Notes under the pieces: model-generated
Databases searched by the model: none
Told to the model about the DNA's origin: nothing
Seen by the model: only the letters and a program-made list of their open reading frames with translations
In this document: in pieces, positions 58,713 through 64,000 of the stretch
How the letters are laid out: each line of letters starts with the position of its first letter
Numbering within the stretch: position 1 is the first letter of the stretch
Made by a program: the position numbers and the translations under genes
Source of the DNA: Desmonostoc muscorum LEGE 12446
GTDB taxonomy: Bacteria > Cyanobacteriota > Cyanobacteriia > Cyanobacteriales > Nostocaceae
Direction of reading: 5' to 3'
DNA: 64,000 nt
NCBI RefSeq assembly: GCF_015207005.2
Contig: NZ_JADEXS020000001.1
Span: forward strand, 7,215,001 to 7,279,000

Positions 58713-59279
58713 ATGATGGTCAACGAGCTACATAAATTTGTTTCATACTGTAAAAGAATTCAACCGCAAACTCAGGAGGACATTCAAAAATTTTTTGAAG
58801 GAGTGCTGTTGTTTCCTTATGATAAGGAGCTTCTGTTACAAGCTTATTTATTTTTGAATATTAGAGACTTGTTTCCCTCGTGCGCTGAATTGTTGTTATT
58901 TGAAAAATCGCCAATATCAGATTATACAGATTTAGGTAAGTGCGATTTTGTTTACCTGACTTTTAAAGGTACTTTGTTTTTAGTTGAAACTAAGTTTATT
59001 GATACAGAAGCAACAGGAGCAACAGAAAGAAAAAGAAGAAATAAACACAGAAATAAGGTATTTGAGCAAGTTATTACCTTAAAAGGTCGATTTAGTGAAT
59101 ATTGGAATATTAGGCTAGAGCAATTAGAATGTGGAGTTTTCACAACAGATCCAGAAGTTGCTTGGCGAGGAAATGGTGTGAACGTCATATCTAAATCAAT
59201 ATCTATAGAACATCTGGAAAAATGGCGAAGAAATTATCACATCAGTCAAAAAAGTTGTGAGGTAAGTAAACATTATTAA
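58713..59279 (+). CDS. Orphan PD-(D/E)XK nuclease-like protein
   Basis: The 188-residue protein shows a PD-(D/E)XK pattern: Glu59 in a helix, Asp78 and E92-x-K94 (CDFVYLTFKGTLFLVETKF). The rest is a compact alpha/beta sequence with HRNKVFEQVITLKGRFSEYW. No methyltransferase or second nuclease partner is near, so it does not look like a complete restriction system. I chose the ATG at 58713 because GGAAGGAG lies upstream (58695-58702); the ATG at 58653 would add 20 residues. Function unknown; DNA or RNA cleavage is inferred from the motif only. Confidence 0.6.
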   Translation: MMVNELHKFVSYCKRIQPQTQEDIQKFFEGVLLFPYDKELLLQAYLFLNIRDLFPSCAELLLFEKSPISDYTDLGKCDFVYLTFKGTLFLVETKFIDTEATGATERKRRNKHRNKVFEQVITLKGRFSEYWNIRLEQLECGVFTTDPEVAWRGNGVNVISKSISIEHLEKWRRNYHISQKSCEVSKHY

Positions 59280-59360
59280 TTTCCAGTCAAAATTCATTTT
59301 CTCTCAATAGAAGTTTGCTCTATGGCAATCATGTGTGATTTCGTTCAAATTACCGATATT

Positions 59361-59395
59361 TAGATCCCCGACTTCTTTTAGAAGTCGGGGATCTA
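59361..59395. terminator. Hairpin of the CCCCGACTT family
   Basis: TAGATCCCCGACTTC / GAAGTCGGGGATCTA with a TTTTA loop is a 15-bp perfect stem, the strongest of the three copies. It lies after the PD-(D/E)XK-like gene. Confidence 0.75.
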
Positions 59396-59546
59396 AGTTT
59401 TGAACTGCGATCGCCAACACTAGTATTCAAGAAAACCAACTAGTAAAAACAATTTCGTCTTTGTCCAATCATCAGTATCTTTGACCCGGAAAATATGTCA
59501 GATTACTTGAATAAGTACCAAACGTCTGACAGGAAAATCAAAAAAA

Positions 59547-60083
59547 ATGAGAATTTGGGCTACTACTGCTGTGCTAGCTTCTTCTTGGCTTATATTTGGG
59601 ATCATAGCTTCTGAGCCAATCAACGCTAATTCTGTTGTTGTACAAAATGCCACATCATTTCCTACACCAACAAGCCTCAAAAAGATTACTGTTAGTAACG
59701 CTGAGTTTGGGTTGAAGAGAGTTGACAGCAAAGGTAACGTTACCATTTTTGAGACAAGAAGTGTGCCACTCCAGGAAGGAAATGCCTACGGATGGCGAAT
59801 TAAACTCAAAGATTACCAAAGTGAAGTCAAATGGCGCGAAGTCTTGCGTTTACCAAAACCTCCAGAAACTTGGGGTACAGATAATGGTGAAAACTTCGCA
59901 ATCTCAGCAGATGGTACTACATCCATAACGCGGCGCATAGAATCTGCTCCCGACGGCGTGATTGAGAATTTTTGGACGATCGCTCCTGGCGATCCACTTG
60001 GTAAATATAAAATACAGGTCTATATTGATGACCGTTTAATTAATACTTTCGAGTTTGAAGTGATTCCAGTCAAGCGGATTTGA
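59547..60083 (+). CDS. Secreted protein of unknown function
   Basis: The 178-residue protein has a signal peptide (about 1-28: MRIWATTAVLASSWLIFGII, then ASEPINANS) and a beta-rich domain with YGWRIKLKDYQSEVKWREVL, a Ser/Thr stretch and VYIDDRLINTFEFEVIPVKR. It looks like an extracytoplasmic beta-sandwich. No catalytic motif is seen. Followed by C-rich repeats on the way to the next genes. Confidence 0.6.
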   Translation: MRIWATTAVLASSWLIFGIIASEPINANSVVVQNATSFPTPTSLKKITVSNAEFGLKRVDSKGNVTIFETRSVPLQEGNAYGWRIKLKDYQSEVKWREVLRLPKPPETWGTDNGENFAISADGTTSITRRIESAPDGVIENFWTIAPGDPLGKYKIQVYIDDRLINTFEFEVIPVKRI

Positions 60084-60084
60084 A

Positions 60085-60263
60085 AGGGGATGGGGCATTG
60101 GGAATTGGGCATTGGGCATTAGAAGTGCTGTACATGGATAGCGTGGCGTTTAGCCCATTAAGAGTTATTATTCTTCCCCTGCTCCCCCTGCCTCCTCTGC
60201 TCCCCCTGCCTCCCTGAAGGAGTATCTTAAAGATAGAAGTTTGATTTTTCTTGGGTGGCGATC
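60085..60263. repeat. GGGCATTG and CTCCCCCTGCC repeats
   Basis: A stretch of GGGGCATTGGGAATTGGGCATTGGGCATT (split here by type) is followed by CCCCTGCTCCCCCTGCC units at about 60176-60212. The same families as at 9643 and 55090. Confidence 0.6.
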
Positions 60264-60578
60264 GTGAATACAGAGGAATTCTTGCGATTGATGGAAAAAC
60301 AGCGCCCATGTCCTCAGACATTGCCAAAAGCGCTGCAAGCAATGTGGTATGACCAAAAAGGTGATTGGAGCAAAGCTCATGAAATAGTTCAAGATGCTGG
60401 CGATGCTGATAGTGCTTGGGTTCATGCTTACCTGCACCGCAAAGAAGGCGATTTGAATAATGCGCGTTACTGGTATCGACGCTGTGGCCAGCAAGAGTTT
60501 TCAGGAGGGCTAAGCCAAGAATGGGAACAAATAACTTCTGTACTGCTGAGAAAGGTGAATGTGATGCATGGATGCTGA
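60264..60578 (+). CDS. Small protein of unknown function, upstream of a pentapeptide-repeat gene
   Basis: The 104-residue protein contains a repeated helical pattern (KALQAMWYDQKGDWSKAHEI, then AWVHAYLHRKEGDLNNARYW) like tetratricopeptide helices. I chose the GTG at 60264; another GTG at 60255 adds three residues. The stop overlaps the start of the following pentapeptide-repeat gene by 11 bases, so the two are coupled. The helical pairs suggest a protein-binding role. Family not recognised. Confidence 0.65.
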   Translation: MNTEEFLRLMEKQRPCPQTLPKALQAMWYDQKGDWSKAHEIVQDAGDADSAWVHAYLHRKEGDLNNARYWYRRCGQQEFSGGLSQEWEQITSVLLRKVNVMHGC

Positions 60579-60936
60579 AGAATTGAAAAGGCGTTATGCC
60601 GGAGGGGAAAGATATTTTCCAGCTGTCAACTTGAGTAGGGACAAGTTGATTGGAGCCTACTTACCTGGAATTAATTTATGGGGATCTGACTTGACTGGAG
60701 CTAATTTAGCTAAAGCCAAACTCTGGGGAGCTGATTTGAGTAGAACTAACTTAGCCAGAGCGAATTTGACTAGAGCAAATTTGAGCGGTGTCAAACTCAA
60801 TGAAGCGAATCTCCGGGGAGCTAAACTCAAATATGCCAAGTTGTATGGAGCAAATCTGACTGGTGCTTACTATGATGAAAGCACCCGTTTTTCTAAAGGT
60901 TTTGACCCCATCAGCCAAAATATGCGGAAGGTCTAA
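60568..60936 (+). CDS. Pentapeptide-repeat protein
   Basis: The 122-residue protein has about ten A(D/N)LxX repeats (GANLAKAKLWGADLSRTNLA, RANLTRANLSGVKLNEANLR). They fold into a right-handed quadrilateral beta-helix. Such proteins are frequent in cyanobacteria; some bind gyrase, most are unassigned. No signal peptide, so cytosolic. It overlaps the preceding gene by 11 bases. Confidence 0.85.
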   Translation: MDAEELKRRYAGGERYFPAVNLSRDKLIGAYLPGINLWGSDLTGANLAKAKLWGADLSRTNLARANLTRANLSGVKLNEANLRGAKLKYAKLYGANLTGAYYDESTRFSKGFDPISQNMRKV

Positions 60937-62648
60937 ATAGCTTGATTTATGCTACCTGGGGTAATTTCACCACCTGGTTGTCTGTAGTTTGGTTGACTAG
61001 GAGGGAAAGTAGGAGGTGATGACTGCAAGCGTTGAATTGCGTACATTGCTTTTTGGTAATTAGCGGTATCCCTAGCTTGCTGGAATAAATCAGCTGCTCT
61101 TTGTAAATCGGCAAATGCACCTTGACGATCGCCAGCATCGCGTCGGAACAAACCACGTTGGTAAATGGCTATGGCATTATTTGGCTCGTAACTCAGCACC
61201 GTGTTTAAATCCTGAATCGCTGCGGGTAACTGTCCCAAACGGCGCATTGTCTGGGAGCGATTGATGTAGGCGTTGCTAAATCGGGGGTTGAGAGCGATCG
61301 CTTGAGTGAAATCAGCAACAATTCCTTGGCGATCGTTAAAAAAGGCACGAGCCAGGGCGCGGTTATAATAAGACTCAGGCAGATGAGGTGCAAGGCGAAC
61401 AACCTGGTCAAAATCGGCAAATGTACCGCGCCCGTCTCTCATAGTGCGAAATACAGATCCCCGGCTATAGTAAGCCAAAATATCATCAGGAGAGAAATGT
61501 AGGGCAACGGTAAAGTCTGCAATTGCACCTTGCTTATCGCCGAGATAATATCGCACTACCCCTCTGTTATAGTAAGCATTGGCATGATAGGGGTTAAAGC
61601 GAATGGCCTCATTATAGTCAGCAAGCGCCCCTTGTTTATCACCCATATCGTATCGAGTATTACCACGATTGTAATAAGCCATACTATTTTTAGGATCGAG
61701 AGCGATCGCTTGGCTAAAATCATTAATTGCTAAGGTACGATTATTACTTGTTTGAGACAGTCCCCGTGCTAAGAAATCATTAGGTTCTTGAGGATTTGTT
61801 ATCCGTTGCTTGGGGTTATCTGTACTGGCAGAAGTGTCTACCTTCAAACCATAAATTCCAATCTGCTGAGATAGAATGATTGCACTTTCAATGGGAACTG
61901 CTGCACTAATTCCTGATTTAATATCTGTTGTTAATTGATCCCCCGATTGGAGTTGCTTAACATCTGTTTCTGTGTCAGCTTTACCATGAACCCCAATTAC
62001 TTTCGCATCCACATCTAACACTGGACCCCCACTCATCCCACCTGCTGTTTGAGCGGCATATTGCAACGAGTACCCACCATCGCTCAAACTCGCATCTTTG
62101 GATTCCCAAATCGTTCCTGATTGGAAATCATAAACACGATTTTCAGCAATTCTGTTTAAATCATTGTTAACTGGATAACCAAAAATAAACGCCTTACTGC
62201 CCAATTTTGCTTGATTAGGACTTCTTAATTCTGCAACTGCATAGTCTTTGTCGCTATTAAAAGTAAATAAGGCTAAATCGTTACTCCCTTTAGTGTTAGT
62301 TCCTAAACTTTTCACGCTTGTGGGATTAATGATATGAGAAAGTCCATCGTTGGTGCGAATTCTCACTGGTTTTGGACCGTCCGATGGATTAATAACATGA
62401 TTGCAAGTTAGGACAATGTAAGTGTTTCCCTCGCGCTTGATAATAAATCCAGAACCATCACTTGCTAAACCAGCACCAACTCCAGCAGGTCTGTTTACTT
62501 GCACGGTAATGGTGTTAGCATATTGGGCAATTTCCTGAGAAGATTTAGCAGCAAAAGCGGCAGATTGAACGAATACTATTGCTGCAAAACAAGCAGATCC
62601 ACTAATTACAGTATCAGCAAACTTAGAGCTAATAAATTGTAGGTTCAT
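60933..62648 (-). CDS. Secreted trypsin-like serine protease with TPR repeats
   Basis: The 571-residue protein has a signal peptide (about 1-33, ending SAAFAAKSS), a trypsin-like domain (about 45-265) with the catalytic His in TCNHVIN, Asp in SNDLALFTF and Ser in GGMSGGPVLD, and at least seven TPR units (NSMAYYNRGNTRYDMGDKQG and similar, each with about 34 residues). A Pro-rich tail follows. It is probably periplasmic, cleaving proteins that dock on the TPR part. A decayed paralogue (62749-63450) lies directly upstream on the same strand, as in a tandem pair. Confidence 0.88.
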   Translation of the reverse strand: MNLQFISSKFADTVISGSACFAAIVFVQSAAFAAKSSQEIAQYANTITVQVNRPAGVGAGLASDGSGFIIKREGNTYIVLTCNHVINPSDGPKPVRIRTNDGLSHIINPTSVKSLGTNTKGSNDLALFTFNSDKDYAVAELRSPNQAKLGSKAFIFGYPVNNDLNRIAENRVYDFQSGTIWESKDASLSDGGYSLQYAAQTAGGMSGGPVLDVDAKVIGVHGKADTETDVKQLQSGDQLTTDIKSGISAAVPIESAIILSQQIGIYGLKVDTSASTDNPKQRITNPQEPNDFLARGLSQTSNNRTLAINDFSQAIALDPKNSMAYYNRGNTRYDMGDKQGALADYNEAIRFNPYHANAYYNRGVVRYYLGDKQGAIADFTVALHFSPDDILAYYSRGSVFRTMRDGRGTFADFDQVVRLAPHLPESYYNRALARAFFNDRQGIVADFTQAIALNPRFSNAYINRSQTMRRLGQLPAAIQDLNTVLSYEPNNAIAIYQRGLFRRDAGDRQGAFADLQRAADLFQQARDTANYQKAMYAIQRLQSSPPTFPPSQPNYRQPGGEITPGSINQAI

Positions 62649-62748
62649 TGATAAAAAAGCCTCAGCAAGAATAACTTAAGTCAGCAATGGCGGCACTGCA
62701 ACCCGGAATAAATGAAAGAGAGAGTTTTTCTTCCCCTACACCATTCGA

Positions 62749-63450
62749 TTAATAATTAGCTAGAATCGAATTAGGAGAATGTCCAAATAATTGTTGAAAT
62801 TTACCAATTGGAATAGCCAAACTCAAAGCTTCCATTTGTTTACAGCGATTTTCATCTAAGAGCATGTTTGAAAAGTCCTCTTCTTGGTAACAAAACGTTC
62901 CAGATCCCCCTAAATCCCCCTTAAGAAGGGGGACTTTAAGAAGTTTTCCCCCCTTTTTAAGGGGGGTTAGGGGGGATCAAGAAGTGCCTAAAGTCACAGC
63001 GAAATACTTGTTCATTCAACCTCTAAATGAACCACGTTTTTATATCTCACGCAATCGCGCTTCGCGATCCCGTAGGGTAGGCGCAAAGGAAGAAAGAAGT
63101 ACAGATATCAGCATGTGGTCTAAATACATGAAAACTGCTGTAAATAAAGCTGGATTTGGTATTGTGCTATCGGTAAAAATAAAGGCGATGATACCCTGGA
63201 TAGGGTATTTTAAACCGCCATTAATTGTAGTTAAGCGACTATTTTGATCTAAAACAGGACTACCGCTCATTTCGGGTTCAATCTGGAGCGATCGCTGACA
63301 CCGATTTAGCAATAGTAGTTCTCGTTTCTGGATATTGAGCGTAGACTACAGGGCTTGCCACAGGCATCGCCAGATAATTCTGATGCAGAGGCTGATTATC
63401 CGTGAAGTCTGGGTTAGCTGCTAAAGAAGGCGATACGAACAAGACCTACC
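62749..63450 (-). pseudogene. Decayed paralogue of the trypsin-like protease
   Basis: Reading the minus strand from 63450, an N-terminal part FVSPSLAANPDFTDNQPLHQ and ARPVAS-like MPVASPVVYAQYPETRTT is visible. After a frame change near 63290 comes IEPEMSGSPVLDQNSRLTTI (the catalytic Ser region) and NGGLKYPIQGIIAFIFTDST. A break follows. The end LLDENRCKQMEALSLAIPIG and KFQQLFGHSPNSILANY reappears at 62865-62752 up to the TAA at 62749. The domain with catalytic His and Asp is missing and a repeat (62903-62978) interrupts the gene. It is a relic of a protease gene with an internal deletion, a frameshift and insertions. Confidence 0.75.
62903..62978. repeat. GATCCCCCTAAATCCCCC inverted repeat inside the protease relic
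   Basis: GATCCCCCTAAATCCCCCTT at the left and AAGGGGGGTTAGGGGGGATC at the right are inverted repeats around a TTAAGAAGGGGGACTT core. This repeat is common in cyanobacterial genomes. Here it splits a former reading frame. Confidence 0.85.
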
Positions 63451-63546
63451 TAACTGAACAGCTTACAAACAGACTGGACTTAAAAATAGCGATCGTCAAG
63501 CAAGTTTGTAGAACTTACACATAGTCTCTACTAGGACTTACTGAAC

Positions 63547-64000
63547 CTAGATGGGGCCACCACCAGGAGCAGGAGCAGTATAGCCTCCAGGAGCAGGAGC
63601 AGTATAACCTCCAGGAGCAGGAGCAGTATAACCTCCAGGAGCAGGAGCAGTATAACCTCCAGGAGCAGGGGCAGTAGGCATTCCGCCGGATTCATTGACT
63701 AGTTGATTAATAGCTTCCTCGATGCTGACAGCAGTGGGAATAATTTCTGCCTCACCAACTACACCACCTGTAAAGCCACCGCTTTCAATTACATTTAAAC
63801 CTGTACCGTATCTACCAAACCGGATAATTCGGGTTAAGACGTTACCAGGATTGCGAGCATTTTCCCTTCTGAGCAAGGTCATGATCACGTTCTCGGATTT
63901 GCAACTTTCGGCAGCATTAACAAAACAAATTACGTTGTAACCATTGATCTTACCAGTCGCCAGCAGCAAGTTACTCAATTTGCCACCATTTTGTGCTACT
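63547..64000 (-). CDS. Partial protein with C-terminal APAPGGYT repeats
   Basis: The frame continues to the window's right edge, so the N-terminus is missing; the in-window TTG at 63978 is not the true start. The visible part (VAQNGGKLSNLLLATGKING, then CFVNAAESCKSENVIMTLLR and LTRIIRFGRYGTGLN) is followed by four to five copies of the 8-residue unit TAPAPGGY, encoded by a 24-bp tandem repeat. The body looks like the Cys-containing cyanobacterial proteins next to secreted proteases, but I do not recognise it. It precedes the protease relic on the same strand. Confidence 0.6.
   Translation of the reverse strand, partial: VAQNGGKLSNLLLATGKINGYNVICFVNAAESCKSENVIMTLLRRENARNPGNVLTRIIRFGRYGTGLNVIESGGFTGGVVGEAEIIPTAVSIEEAINQLVNESGGMPTAPAPGGYTAPAPGGYTAPAPGGYTAPAPGGYTAPAPGGGPI
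63563..63668. repeat. 24-bp coding tandem repeat
   Basis: About four and a half copies of GGAGCAGGAGCAGTATAACC plus TCCA encode TAPAPGGY on the minus strand. Copies are nearly identical, so length variation is expected. Confidence 0.85.

Noticed and set aside
62984..63247. Plus-strand open frame of 87 codons in the protease relic
   Set aside because: The minus strand carries recognisable protease fragments over the same bases, so this frame is antisense noise.
1..64000. CRISPR arrays, tRNA and rRNA genes, complete insertion sequences
   Set aside because: I looked for regularly spaced repeats, tRNA T-loop patterns (GGTTCGAATCC-like) and transposase motifs and saw none that hold. Short tRNAs could be missed without a covariance search.

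Overview
The window looks like chromosomal DNA of a filamentous, probably heterocyst-forming cyanobacterium (Nostoc/Anabaena type). The signs are frequent HIP1 octamers (GCGATCGC), a dnaE gene that starts with the C-terminal half of the cyanobacterial split intein, a devBCA-type exporter, a HetN-like reductase, heptameric tandem repeats (AGAATTC, ATGACCA/ATGACTA) and many small palindromic elements between genes. I saw no tRNA, rRNA, CRISPR array or complete insertion sequence.

Region 1 (0-6.7 kb) holds stress and housekeeping genes: the tail of a low-temperature-induced-type protein, a Dps ferritin, a ChaB-domain membrane protein, a PadR regulator behind a doubled palindromic operator, a HAD phosphatase, an alpha/beta hydrolase, nagB, and a secreted Thr/Gly-repeat protein with a WGxxGxxG-type C-terminal anchor. 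Region 2 (7.1-12.7 kb) has a devB-devC-devA exporter on the minus strand and small unknown genes.

Region 3 (13.2-36.3 kb) is the centrepiece, a plus-strand biosynthetic cluster built on polyunsaturated-fatty-acid-synthase-like proteins: a giant PfaA-like synthase (KS-AT-ACP-ACP*-psiKR/KR-DH), a PfaB-family protein with a dead KS and an AT domain, and a PfaD-type enoyl reductase. These are followed by an AurF-type diiron oxygenase, a 2Fe-2S ferredoxin, a free acyl carrier protein, an HHxxxDG acyltransferase, and a 626-aa protein with a TubC-type docking domain and an unrecognised body. After a broken cyclic-peptide ABC exporter come a GT-A-like glycosyltransferase, a HetN-like short-chain reductase without the RGSGR motif, a methyltransferase and an SMR-like small membrane transporter. 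My inference is that the cluster makes an oxidised long-chain lipid that is esterified and perhaps glycosylated or methylated, with the divergent devBCA pump as a candidate exporter. No product can be named from sequence.

Region 4 (36.5-50.7 kb) contains an RTX-type calcium-binding protein, an ethylene-receptor-like histidine kinase followed by a receiver-PAS-kinase protein, argJ, two adjacent AAA ATPases, a GNAT acetyltransferase, a PLP dehydratase, an aromatic amino acid permease and the RNA 2'-phosphotransferase kptA. Region 5 (51-64 kb) has small stress proteins (GlsB-type, CsbD), a TIGR02587/TIGR02588 membrane pair, an alpha/beta hydrolase, a RodZ-like protein, gatA, dnaE-C with its split intein, a PD-(D/E)XK-like orphan, a pentapeptide-repeat protein, a trypsin-TPR protein, a decayed protease paralogue and a partial gene with APAPGGYT repeats at the right edge.

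Repeats are unusually informative here. Seven roughly 28-bp palindromes of one family, several MITE-like elements with clear terminal inverted repeats, one hairpin family used three times in 3' regions, and G-rich/C-rich hairpin repeats that also sit in frame inside the PfaA-like gene are all present.
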